Assembly: GCA_963798745.1 (NCBI GenBank) | Contig: CAWCUF010000007.1 | Coordinates: 248,001-312,000 of the forward strand | DNA: 64,000 nt | Reading direction: 5' to 3' | Source of the DNA: Prado023 sp963798745 | GTDB taxonomy: Bacteria; Actinomycetota; Actinomycetes; S36-B12; CAIYMF01 | In this document: positions 51,277 to 59,550 of the stretch, piece after piece | Layout of the letters: every line of letters starts with the position of its first letter | Numbering within the stretch: position 1 is the first letter of the stretch | Translations under genes and position numbers: made by a program | Notes under the pieces: generated by a model | Told to the model about the DNA's origin: nothing | What the model saw: only the letters and a program-made list of their open reading frames with translations | Database searches by the model: none

Positions 51277-54078
51277 ATGGACCTCGACCACGAGCGCTGC
51301 TACCGTGCCGTCGCCAGCCGCGACGCACGCTTCGACGGGGCCTTCTACACCGCCGTGCGCACCACCGGCATCTACTGCCGGCCGAGTTGCCCGGCGATCA
51401 CGCCCAAGCGCGCCAACGTGACGTTCTTCCCGACCCCTGCGGCAGCTCAGCGCGACGGCTTCCGGGCGTGCCGACGGTGCCGACCCGATGCCGTGCCGGG
51501 GTCGGTGCAGTGGAACGTGCGCGGTGACGTGGTGGCGCGCGCGATGCGTCTGGTCGCCGACGGGGCGGTCGAGCGGCTGGGGGTGGCCGGCGTGGCGCAG
51601 GCCCTGGGCTACAGCGAGCGACACCTCAACCGGCTCGTGACCGACGAGCTCGGCGCCGGGCTGCTGGCGATCGCGCGAACCCAGCGGGCGCACACCGCGC
51701 GGATCCTGCTCGAAACCACCGGCCTGCCCGCCGGGGAGGTCGCGTGGGCAGCGGGTTTCGCGAGCATCCGGTCGTTCAACGACACGATCAGCGCGGTCTA
51801 CGGTCTGTCGCCGACGGCGCTGCGCCGGCGGGGCCGCAGGGCTGGTCCGAGCACCGCGCCCCCTTCGGGAGGTGCGAGTGGGAGCGGACGGGCGGTGGCC
51901 GGTGGGGGCGGGAGCGGACGTTCTGTTGCCGGTGGAGCAGCCGACGGTGGGGCAGCTCGCGGTGCCCGGTCGCACGGTGGCCCGCCGCACGGTGGCCCGT
52001 CGCACGGTGCCCAGCCGCACGGTGCTCGGTCGAAGGGTGCCCAGTCGAACGGCGGTCGGCCCGGTAGTGGGACATCCCACGGGAGCCTGGCTGCGTCGGC
52101 CGGGCTTGACCCGGGGGGCGCGCTCCAGTCGGCGACACCGATCCGGGTGCGTCTGGCTGCGCGCGAGCCGTTCGATCCGGACAGCCTGTTGGCCTTCCTC
52201 GGTCAGCGCGCGATTCCCGGGCTCGAGTCGTGGGACGGAGCCCGATACCGGCGGACGTTGGCGCTGCCCCACGGGCACGCCACCGTGAGCGTGCAGCCGA
52301 CCGTCGGCGGCCTGGATGCGGACTTCCACCTCAGCGACCTGCGTGACCTCGGCGCCGGGGTGGCGCGCGTGCGCCGACTGTTCGACCTCGACGCGGATCC
52401 GGTTGCGGTCGGCGAGGTGCTCGGCGCCGACCCGATGCTCGGCCCGCTGGTCGCCGCCCGGCCCGGTCTGCGCATCTCGGGCAGCGTGGACCCGCACGAG
52501 ATCGTGGTGCGCGCGATCGTCGGCCAGCAGGTCAGCGTCGCCGGCGCTCGGACCGTGGTGGGGCGATTCGTCGCCGCGCATGGCGAGCCGCTGGCGCTGG
52601 CCGATCCGGAGTTGACCCGGGTGTTCCCCTCCGCCGAGCGATTGGCGGCGGCAGACCCGACGGCGTTGTCGATGCCCCGAGCTCGGGGTGCGGCGCTCGT
52701 GGGCGTGTGCCGGGCGCTGGCCGAGGGTGGCCTGGTCCTGGACCCGGGTGCGGACCGGCAGGCGGTGGCCGCGCAGTTGCAGGGGTTCGCCGGGATCGGG
52801 CCGTGGACCACGGCCTACGTGGCGATGCGCGGACTCGGGGACCCCGACATCATGCTCGCCGGCGACCTGGGCGTGCGCCACGCGGTGGCAGCGCTGGGCG
52901 GGGACGACCGTCCGCGCGCGATCGAGCGCGCCGCACACGCCTGGCGCCCATGGCGCTCGTACGCCGTGGCGCACCTGTGGGCCAGCCTGGCGGGCGGTGC
53001 GGTTGCGCAACCTGGAGTCGGACGGTCCTCGGCGGGCGCCCCCGCGGCGCAGTCTGGAGTCGGACGGTCCTCCGCGGGCGACCCCGCGGCGAAATGTGGA
53101 GTCGGACGGTCCTCGGCGGGCGACCCCGCGGCGCAATCTGGAGTCGGACGGTCCTCCGCAGGCGACCCGGCGCAATCTGGAGCGAAGTGGTCCTTGGCGG
53201 GCGGTGCGGTTGCGCAACCTGGAGGCGAACAGCCCCACTTGCGGCAGCAGCGTTCCAGGTTGTCGCAGCCGCAGCCGAAGTCGCAGCCACTGCGCAAGCC
53301 GGCCACCGGCTCCGGAGCAGGGCGCACGACATCGCGAACTGGCACGACCCCCGATCGCCCACGACACGTGCGCCACGATGACCCGATCGCCGAGGACAGG
53401 ATTGCCACGATGAACAGCACCGTCTCCGCGCTGGTACGGCGCACGATCGACAGCCCGGTGGGGCTGCTCACGCTCGTCGCGAGCCCGGCTGGCGTGCGTG
53501 CCGTGCTGTGGCCGGGTGAGGACGGGTCGCGGATTGCTCGCTCGATCGCGGACGCTGCTGGCCAGCGCCGTCGCACCGATCAGCGCAGTCCCGCCGATGA
53601 CCACGACCGCACCACGGCGGGCGAGCGCGCCACGCAAGGTGACCGCGCCGAGTCGGCCCACGTCCGTGCCCAGGCGCACCTCGACCAGGCCGCCGATCAA
53701 CTGGCACAGTACTTCGCCGGGGAGCGCACGACGTTCGACGTCCCCCTCGACCCGGTCGGCACGGACTTCCAGCGCGGCGCTTGGGCGGTCCTGGCCCAGA
53801 TCCCCTACGGGCAGACGATGAGCTACCGGGCACAGGCCGCCGTCCTGGGCGACCCGGGCAAGGCGCGTGCGGTCGGGGCGGCGAACGGCCGCAACCCGAT
53901 CTCGATCATCGTGCCGTGCCACCGGGTGGTTGCGTCCTCCGGGGCCCTCACGGGCTTCGCCGGGGGAATGGACCTCAAGGCATGGCTGCTCGACCACGAG
54001 CGCCGAGTGCTGGCAGCCGCTGCCCCTGGGCCAGCAGAGGCTGGCGACGAGGGAACCGGTGAGGGGGCAGGCTCGTAG
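51277..54078 (+). CDS. Ada-AlkA-Ogt fusion: alkylation repair and adaptive response protein
   Basis: A 933-residue open frame joining three repair functions. Residues 1-80: Ada zinc domain with the methyl-acceptor Cys in IYCRPSC and CRRCRP. About 85-190: AraC-type HTH. About 230-260: Gly/His/Ser linker of 5-residue repeats. About 285-570: AlkA-type HhH-GPD glycosylase (GIGPWTTAYVAMRG). About 572-655: 14-residue repeats. Then, from 53410, an Ogt methyltransferase with PCHRV, Cys881. Ada-AlkA is usual in actinobacteria and ogt is normally a separate next gene, so the fusion may have arisen when the repeats removed a stop. An internal start at ATG 53410 could still give free Ogt. ATG 51277 has GGGAGGA 7 bases upstream. 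Confidence 0.82.
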   Translation: MDLDHERCYRAVASRDARFDGAFYTAVRTTGIYCRPSCPAITPKRANVTFFPTPAAAQRDGFRACRRCRPDAVPGSVQWNVRGDVVARAMRLVADGAVERLGVAGVAQALGYSERHLNRLVTDELGAGLLAIARTQRAHTARILLETTGLPAGEVAWAAGFASIRSFNDTISAVYGLSPTALRRRGRRAGPSTAPPSGGASGSGRAVAGGGGSGRSVAGGAADGGAARGARSHGGPPHGGPSHGAQPHGARSKGAQSNGGRPGSGTSHGSLAASAGLDPGGALQSATPIRVRLAAREPFDPDSLLAFLGQRAIPGLESWDGARYRRTLALPHGHATVSVQPTVGGLDADFHLSDLRDLGAGVARVRRLFDLDADPVAVGEVLGADPMLGPLVAARPGLRISGSVDPHEIVVRAIVGQQVSVAGARTVVGRFVAAHGEPLALADPELTRVFPSAERLAAADPTALSMPRARGAALVGVCRALAEGGLVLDPGADRQAVAAQLQGFAGIGPWTTAYVAMRGLGDPDIMLAGDLGVRHAVAALGGDDRPRAIERAAHAWRPWRSYAVAHLWASLAGGAVAQPGVGRSSAGAPAAQSGVGRSSAGDPAAKCGVGRSSAGDPAAQSGVGRSSAGDPAQSGAKWSLAGGAVAQPGGEQPHLRQQRSRLSQPQPKSQPLRKPATGSGAGRTTSRTGTTPDRPRHVRHDDPIAEDRIATMNSTVSALVRRTIDSPVGLLTLVASPAGVRAVLWPGEDGSRIARSIADAAGQRRRTDQRSPADDHDRTTAGERATQGDRAESAHVRAQAHLDQAADQLAQYFAGERTTFDVPLDPVGTDFQRGAWAVLAQIPYGQTMSYRAQAAVLGDPGKARAVGAANGRNPISIIVPCHRVVASSGALTGFAGGMDLKAWLLDHERRVLAAAAPGPAEAGDEGTGEGAGS
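51961..52065 (+). repeat. Seven 15-bp degenerate units in the AraC-AlkA linker
   Basis: Units start every 15 bases from 51961 (GGTGCCCGGTCGCAC and variants), encoding GARSH, GGPPH, GGPSH, GAQPH, GARSK, GAQSN, GGRPG. The frame is kept. Confidence 0.9.
52993..53241 (+). repeat. Six 42-bp units between AlkA and Ogt
   Basis: Units at 52993, 53035, 53077, 53119, 53161 (39 bases) and 53200. Each encodes a 14-residue word of the GDPAAQSGVGRSSA type; units 1 and 6 share GGAVAQPG. The last unit runs into copy B of the dispersed repeat (53196-53300). Confidence 0.92.
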
Positions 54079-54484
54079 TGGCCACCCCTCAAGACCGATC
54101 CGGTCCGGCGCCGTACTCGCGCTGCGAAGCCATGCCCTGAACCCCCCCGGGCCGGCGGTGGGTTTCGAAGCCGGAAGCCGGTGAGGCCATGCTCCTGGGC
54201 CATCCTCAGGACCGCGTCGGGCCCGGCGCGGTGGCCGCGCTGCGATACATGCCCTGAACCGCCGAGTTGTGGTGGAAAGAGCGTGCGTCGCGACCGGCGC
54301 CGCGGGGTTTCGCGCTCCGCGTGGTTGAAAGAACCCCGTCCCAGGCCCGCGTTTCAACCATACGGAGCGCGGTTGGCCTGGATCTGTGAGTCGGGAGGGG
54401 CTGGTTCAACCAGAAGTCGGCGCTGGGGGGCTCCTGGTCCGCGCAATCCGGTCCGGTCGACAGGCGCCCCGTCCGCCGGCGGCC
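54079..54484. other. Intergenic region with a 20-bp imperfect inverted repeat
   Basis: No gene. GCGCTGCGA-CATGCCCTGAACC words occur twice (about 54118 and 54237). CGCGCTCCGCGTGGTTGAAA (54311-54330) pairs with 54352-54371 with two mismatches around a 21-base loop, forming a long hairpin like a REP element. It separates the convergent ada-alkA-ogt and feoC ends, so it may also terminate one of them. Confidence 0.6.
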
Positions 54485-54784
54485 TCAGCGCTCGACGACC
54501 TGCCAGGCGGTCAGCCCCGAGCCCACCAGCGACCCGACCCCGGCCGACGCGCACCCGCTGGTGGACGCGCACGACCCGCAGCCGTCGTCGGCGCACGCCC
54601 CCGCGAACACCAGGACGCGCCGGATCCGCCCGGCTGCGGCCAGCGTCGCCAACGCAGTCTCGGCCACCTCGGGTGCGGTACCCGTGCGCCGAGCCACCTC
54701 GGCCGTCGATCCGGCACCCGCGCCGACGGCGGAGAGGACCTCGCTCAGCGAGGGGACGGTGGCACGCGCGTGGGCGCCGCTCAT
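54485..54784 (-). CDS. feoC: FeoC-like regulator of ferrous iron transport
   Basis: A 99-residue protein with a winged helix (LSEVLSAVGAGAGSTAEVARRTG, about 10-60) and a Cys-rich wing, CADDGCGSCASTSGC near 70-84, with four or five Cys. That matches FeoC-type proteins, in which the Cys cluster may bind Fe-S. ATG 54784 overlaps the feoB stop (ATGA). Last gene of feoABC. Confidence 0.82.
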   Translation of the reverse strand: MSGAHARATVPSLSEVLSAVGAGAGSTAEVARRTGTAPEVAETALATLAAAGRIRRVLVFAGACADDGCGSCASTSGCASAGVGSLVGSGLTAWQVVER

Positions 54785-56772
54785 GTCAGCAGCACCCCCA
54801 CCTGGAACACCGCGACGGCCAGCAGCCACGCGAGGGCGAACTGCATTCCGATGCCCACCATCGTCCAACGGGTCCCGATCTGACGCTTCTGCATCGCCAG
54901 CGTGGCCACGCAGGGGGTGTAGGCCAGCAGGAACACCAGGAACGCGGCGGCCGCGGCCTGCGGGTGCCCCCCGGAGCTGGCGACGAAGTCGGCGTACACC
55001 GAGGTCGACAGGTCCGCGCCCGCGGGGTAGGTCTGGGCCCAGGAGGAGATGACGGCCTCCTTGGCCACGAACCCCACGATCAGCGCCCCCACGGCGTGCC
55101 ACTCCGCGAACCCGGTCGGGGTGAACAGCACCGCCACCTGCTCGGAGATCCAGGCGTACAGGCTGTCGCCGACCGGCACCTCGCCGAGCGCCCCGCCGAC
55201 GCCGGGGGCGGGGATGACACCGAGCACCCAGACCACGGCGACCGTGGCCACGATGATGCCCGAAGCCGTCTGCAGGAATCCGCGCAGCCGCATCCAGGTC
55301 GCGTCGACCAGCAGTCGCGCCGCCGGCCGTTGGTAGGGCGGCAGGTCGAGCACGAGCGGGTCCGAGCCCATCGAGCGGATCAGCGTGGAGCGCAGCAACA
55401 ATCCGCCGAGGATGACCAGCAGGATGCTGGTCAGGTACATCACGAACACCACGGTCCCGGCGCTGTTGGGGAAGAACGTGGCGGCCACCATGACGTACAC
55501 GGTCAGCCGGGCCGAGCAGGACGTGAACGGTACGAGCAGCGCGGTCAGCAGGCGATGACGGGCATCGGGCAGCACGCGCACCGCGGAGATCGCCGGCACG
55601 TTGCAGCCGAACCCGACGACCAGCGGCAGGAACGCGCGCCCCGGCAACCCGAGCCGGCCCATCAGCCGGTCGGTGACCACGGCGGCGCGGGCCATGTAGC
55701 CCGAGTCCTCGAGCAGGGCCAGCAGGGCGAACATGATCGCCATCAGCGGCAGGAACGTCAGCAGCATCCCGATGCCGCCGATCAGGCCGTTGACGACGAA
55801 GCCCTCCACGAGGGTGCCGCCGAGGCCGACCGCGCCCAGCACCGCGGTCGTGGCGTCGGTGACAGGTCCGCTGAACAGGGCATCGAGCGCGTCCTGCAGC
55901 GGGGCGGCGACCGTGGTCGTGGCGGCGAACACCGCCCACATCACTGCCAGGAACAGCAGCGGTCCCACGAGGGGGGCGGTGACCCAGCGGTCGATCCGGT
56001 CGGTCCAGTTCTGGCGCGCCTCGGCGTCGTGGGTGCTGACCCGGGCGGTGGTGTCGGTGACCCAGGCGAACAGCGCCTCGGCGCGCGCCAGGTCGTCGTC
56101 GTCGCCCTCGATGGCGGCCGCGACGTCGCGGACCTGGGTGGGCGGGCATTGGGTGCAGTCCGCGGGGCAGTCGGCGCCGCAACCGGCGAGGGCCGGGGTC
56201 AGGACCAGCGGCCTGCGCTGCGGGGAAGCCAGCGACTCGCGCACGGCCTGGGCCAATCGGTGCACGTCACGGCGCCGGGGATCGATCCGCACGACGGCAA
56301 CGCCCAGTGCCTCAGCCAGGGCCTGCTCGTCGACGCGCACCCCACGGCGTGCGGCGAGGTCGGACATGGTCAGCGCCACGACCACCCGCACGGGCAGCAG
56401 TCGCACGTGCGCGGCCAGGACCAGGGAGCGACCGAGGTGGGCCGCATCGCAGACCACCACCACCGCGTCGACCTGATCGCCACCGCGCAGCAGGTCCGCG
56501 GTGAGCGCCTCGTCAGGGGACATCGGGTCCAACGAGTACGCACCGGGCAGGTCGGTCAGGGCGATTTCTCCCAGCGCCGGGTCCAGCCACCGCCCGGAGC
56601 CCACCTCGACGCTCGTGCCGGGGTAGTTGCCCACGGCCCGCCCGGCGCCGGTGAGCGCGTTGAACAGCGTGGACTTGCCGGAGTTGGGGCTCCCCACGAG
56701 CGCGACGCGCGGCGCCCCGCGACTGGCCTGCGGTCCGGGCGTCTCGTGGCAGTTGGTCAGGGTGTCAGACAT
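54781..56772 (-). CDS. feoB: Ferrous iron transporter FeoB
   Basis: A 663-residue Fe2+ permease. The N-terminal GTPase has P-loop GSPNSGKST at 27-35, switch I NYPGTSVEVG and G3 DLPGAYSL. The G4 motif, normally NxxD, reads TMSD, so Asn is replaced by Thr. The membrane part (about 250-663) has two Gate regions and Cys-containing spans (VGFGCNVPAISAVR, PFTSCSARLTVYV). A Cys-rich CGADCPADCTQC insert near 200 is unusual. The ATG overlaps feoA by 8 bases. Confidence 0.94.
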   Translation of the reverse strand: MSDTLTNCHETPGPQASRGAPRVALVGSPNSGKSTLFNALTGAGRAVGNYPGTSVEVGSGRWLDPALGEIALTDLPGAYSLDPMSPDEALTADLLRGGDQVDAVVVVCDAAHLGRSLVLAAHVRLLPVRVVVALTMSDLAARRGVRVDEQALAEALGVAVVRIDPRRRDVHRLAQAVRESLASPQRRPLVLTPALAGCGADCPADCTQCPPTQVRDVAAAIEGDDDDLARAEALFAWVTDTTARVSTHDAEARQNWTDRIDRWVTAPLVGPLLFLAVMWAVFAATTTVAAPLQDALDALFSGPVTDATTAVLGAVGLGGTLVEGFVVNGLIGGIGMLLTFLPLMAIMFALLALLEDSGYMARAAVVTDRLMGRLGLPGRAFLPLVVGFGCNVPAISAVRVLPDARHRLLTALLVPFTSCSARLTVYVMVAATFFPNSAGTVVFVMYLTSILLVILGGLLLRSTLIRSMGSDPLVLDLPPYQRPAARLLVDATWMRLRGFLQTASGIIVATVAVVWVLGVIPAPGVGGALGEVPVGDSLYAWISEQVAVLFTPTGFAEWHAVGALIVGFVAKEAVISSWAQTYPAGADLSTSVYADFVASSGGHPQAAAAAFLVFLLAYTPCVATLAMQKRQIGTRWTMVGIGMQFALAWLLAVAVFQVGVLLT

Positions 56773-57001
56773 GGGCCGGCGCCTGCTCGACCTGGACGCC
56801 GGTCAGGATGATGCGCGCGACCGCCAGCCGGTCGTCGCCGATGGCCACGATCGCGCCGCGACCGCTGGTGCGGGTCTGCAGCGTGAGGACCACGCCGGGC
56901 CGGATGCCCAGTTCTGCCAGACGACGGCTGACCCGCGGGGAGGTCGCGGAAGCGCTCACGACGGTCATCGGCGCCCCCACGAGGGCCTGGTCCAGCGTCA
57001 T
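56765..57001 (-). CDS. feoA: Ferrous iron transport protein FeoA
   Basis: A 78-residue SH3-like protein that assists FeoB: TVVSASATSPRVSRRLAELGIRPG is the conserved start and AVARIILTGVQVE the last strand. First gene of the operon. The iron box lies 16 bases upstream of its ATG, over the likely promoter. Confidence 0.93.
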   Translation of the reverse strand: MTLDQALVGAPMTVVSASATSPRVSRRLAELGIRPGVVLTLQTRTSGRGAIVAIGDDRLAVARIILTGVQVEQAPAHV

Positions 57002-57016
57002 GGCCGGAACAATACC

Positions 57017-57042
57017 CCATGGTTAGGCTTGCCTAACCATGG
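57017..57042 (-). promoter_or_regulatory. IdeR/DtxR iron box upstream of feoABC
   Basis: A perfect 26-base palindrome with 12-base arms around TT; its core GGTTAGGC TT GCCTAACC matches the DtxR/IdeR box. Under iron sufficiency the repressor would block feoABC. Confidence 0.9.
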
Positions 57043-57121
57043 ACCTAGGTCCCGTGCGACCGGCCGACCGTCCCGGGTCTCTGGGTGCCCGAGCCGCCTC
57101 GGATGGCCGGCTCAGTGCCGT

Positions 57122-58396
57122 TCACGCGAACAGTTCCTGGCCCACGAAGCCGCCGGGCACCGCGACCCCGGGCGGGACGGCGAACGTGGCCGAGCCGACA
57201 TGCGCGAGGTACTCGTTGAGGGTGTCGCTGCGGGCCAGCGCGGTCTGCACGGGCAGGAACGCGGTGCGGATGTCGCGCTGGTAGGCCAGGAAGAACAGCC
57301 CGGCGTCGAGCCGACCCAGGGCGTCGTTGCCGTCGACGTAGTTGTACCCGCGGCGCAGCATGCGCACGTCGCCGTGCGCGCTGGGATGGGCCAGGCGGAC
57401 GTGCGAGTCCACCGAGATCAGGGGCTGGTCCCCGCGGCCGGTCGCGGTGAAGTCCGGTTCGCTGAACTCGGTCCCGCCTGACAGTGGGGCGCCCTCGGCC
57501 TTCGTGCGCCCGATGATGGTCTCCTGCTCGCGCAGGGACGAGCGGTCCCAGGTCTCGATGATCATCCGGATCCGGCGTGCCACCAGGTAGCTGCCCCCGC
57601 TCATCCACTCGGGGCCGTCGCCGGGCTGGGTCCAGACCTGCTCGGCGACGTCGGCATCCTCGGCCTTGACGTTGGCCGTGCCGTCCTTGAACCCGAACAG
57701 GTTGCGCGGGGTGTCCTGCGCGGTGCTCGTCGAGGACGTCCGACCGAACCCCAACTGGGACCAGCGCACCACAGCGGTTCCGAAGGCGAGTCGGGCCAGG
57801 TTGCGGATCGCATGCACGGCCACCTGGGGGTCGTGCGCGCAGGCCTGCACGCACAGGTCGCCACCGCTGCGGGCGGGGTCGAGGTCGTCACCGGGGAACA
57901 GGGGCAGGTCGGCCAGCGCGTCGGGGCGCTGCCCGGCCAGGCCGAACCGGTCCCGACCGTCGGTGTCGGTGAACAGGCTGGGGCCGAACCCGAACGTCAG
58001 GGTCAGCCCCGAGGGCGGGAGCCCGAGCGCCTCGCCGGTGTCATCGGGAGGCGCATCGTAGGGGCCGTTCACCGGGCCGAACGTGCCGGCACCCCCGCCC
58101 TGGGTCAGCCGCGCTGCGGCGGCCGTCCAGGTGCTGAGCAGGTCCACGAGATCCTGGCGGCGGGTGGTGGTGACGTCGAAGGCGGCGAAGTGCAACCGGT
58201 CCTGGACCGGGGTGAGGATGCCTTCCTGGTGGGCGCCGTAGAAGGGATGCGGCGCACCGGCCCCGGACCCAGCCGGGTCGGCTGCCCCGGCGGCCATCCC
58301 GGCCCCGGCCGCGGCCGCGCCCGCCGCCCCACCGACGGTGCCGGCTCCGATCAGGCCCAGGAATCCGCGCCGCGAGACCTTGGTGGCGCGGGTCAT
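57122..58396 (-). CDS. efeB: Dyp-type peroxidase EfeB (iron uptake, deferrochelatase)
   Basis: A 424-residue heme peroxidase exported by Tat: twin-Arg SRRGFLGLIG near residue 8, then an Ala/Gly-rich hydrophobic stretch. The Dyp motif is FGFKDGTAN, with distal Asp; a proximal heme His is expected near VDSHVRLAHPS. Partner of EfeUO in Fe uptake and heme iron extraction. ATG 58396 overlaps the efeO stop. Last gene of efeUOB; 80 bases separate it from the feoABC iron box. Confidence 0.93.
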   Translation of the reverse strand: MTRATKVSRRGFLGLIGAGTVGGAAGAAAAGAGMAAGAADPAGSGAGAPHPFYGAHQEGILTPVQDRLHFAAFDVTTTRRQDLVDLLSTWTAAAARLTQGGGAGTFGPVNGPYDAPPDDTGEALGLPPSGLTLTFGFGPSLFTDTDGRDRFGLAGQRPDALADLPLFPGDDLDPARSGGDLCVQACAHDPQVAVHAIRNLARLAFGTAVVRWSQLGFGRTSSTSTAQDTPRNLFGFKDGTANVKAEDADVAEQVWTQPGDGPEWMSGGSYLVARRIRMIIETWDRSSLREQETIIGRTKAEGAPLSGGTEFSEPDFTATGRGDQPLISVDSHVRLAHPSAHGDVRMLRRGYNYVDGNDALGRLDAGLFFLAYQRDIRTAFLPVQTALARSDTLNEYLAHVGSATFAVPPGVAVPGGFVGQELFA

Positions 58397-59550
58397 AGGA
58401 CGACGGTGGCCGTCAGGTGGGACAGGGGCTCGGCCAGCGCATCGACCCCCGCGGCGAGCTCCTTGACCTGCTCGGCGGACAGGTCGGTGTAGAGCACGAA
58501 GCCGTCGCCGATGCGGTACTGGTCGAGCAGCTCCTGCACCTCGTCGAAGCGCTGCCCGAGCGCCTCGGCCAGCTCGGGGTCCTTCTGGGCGACCACCGGC
58601 TCCAACGAGTCGAACATGACCCGAGCGCCGTCGACGTTGGCCTGGAAGTCCCACAGGTCGGTGTGCGACCAGATCTCCTCCTCGCCGGTGACCTTGCCGG
58701 TGGCCACCTCGTCGAGGAGCTCCTTGGCGCCGTTGCCCAACTGGTCGGCCGCGAAGGTCATGCCCTGCACCCGGCTGTTCAGCTCCGCGGTGTCGGCCAC
58801 CAGGAGGGCAGCGATGGTCTCCCGCTCGGTCGCTGACATCGGTGTGTAGTCCGACGGTGGCCACAGGTCCTTCTCGATGCGGTGCCAGCCGGTCCACTCC
58901 TGCCCCTGGTCGAGGTCGGCCTCGCGCAGGTCCAGCTTCGGGTCCAGGTCACCGAACGACTCGGCCACGGGCTCGATGCGCTCCCAGTGCATGCGGGTGG
59001 GGGCGTAGGCGGCGCGGGCCTGGTCGTCGTCACCGGCCAGGTAGGCCGCGACGAAGTCGTCGGTGTCGGCCACGAGCTGCGCGCTCTGGTCGCGCACGTA
59101 CGCCGCGTAGGCGGTGGTCGCCGCGGTGATCTGCTCGGCCAGCGGGCCGGTCGGCCTCAGGTCCGCGCCGCTGTCGGTGACCGTGAACGGCGTGCGGATG
59201 CCCTCGCCGATCATGCCCGGCTTGCAGGCGGCGACGTAGGTGCCCGGGGCCGCCTGCACCACGAGGTCCCGGGTCAGCCCGGGACCGATGTTCTCCACCT
59301 CGGCCACGATGCGCAGGCCGTCCTCGCCCAGGAGGTAGAACTCGGTCACCTGGTCACCGGTGTTCGCCACGGTGAACACGACGGGTCCGGACGGAGCCTC
59401 TGCGGCGGCGAGGTCGCAGGCGGCGTCGCTGCTGGTCACCGAGATGGAGCCGGCCGTGCTGACGGTGCTCGGGTTCTCGGTGCAGCCAGCCAGGGCCACC
59501 AGCCCCAGGATGGTGGATGCTGCGCCAACCAGGCGCGTGGTCGTGGTCAT
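58393..59550 (-). CDS. efeO: Iron uptake lipoprotein EfeO
   Basis: A 385-residue exported lipoprotein; the lipobox LVALAGC has Cys23. An N-terminal cupredoxin-like domain (about 35-130, with KPGMIGEG) is followed by the M75 helical domain with the HxxE-type motif in HWERIEP and a second acidic set (WHRIEKDLW). It binds iron and passes it to EfeU. Start overlaps the efeU stop by 4 bases. Confidence 0.94.
   Translation of the reverse strand: MTTTTRLVGAASTILGLVALAGCTENPSTVSTAGSISVTSSDAACDLAAAEAPSGPVVFTVANTGDQVTEFYLLGEDGLRIVAEVENIGPGLTRDLVVQAAPGTYVAACKPGMIGEGIRTPFTVTDSGADLRPTGPLAEQITAATTAYAAYVRDQSAQLVADTDDFVAAYLAGDDDQARAAYAPTRMHWERIEPVAESFGDLDPKLDLREADLDQGQEWTGWHRIEKDLWPPSDYTPMSATERETIAALLVADTAELNSRVQGMTFAADQLGNGAKELLDEVATGKVTGEEEIWSHTDLWDFQANVDGARVMFDSLEPVVAQKDPELAEALGQRFDEVQELLDQYRIGDGFVLYTDLSAEQVKELAAGVDALAEPLSHLTATVVL

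Noticed and set aside
52993..53241. CRISPR array
   Set aside because: The 42-base units are head to tail with no unique spacers, keep a reading frame, and lack cas genes.
51247..54357. A 1,036-codon open frame opposite the ada-alkA-ogt gene
   Set aside because: Low-complexity antisense frame; the plus strand contains conserved repair domains with catalytic residues.
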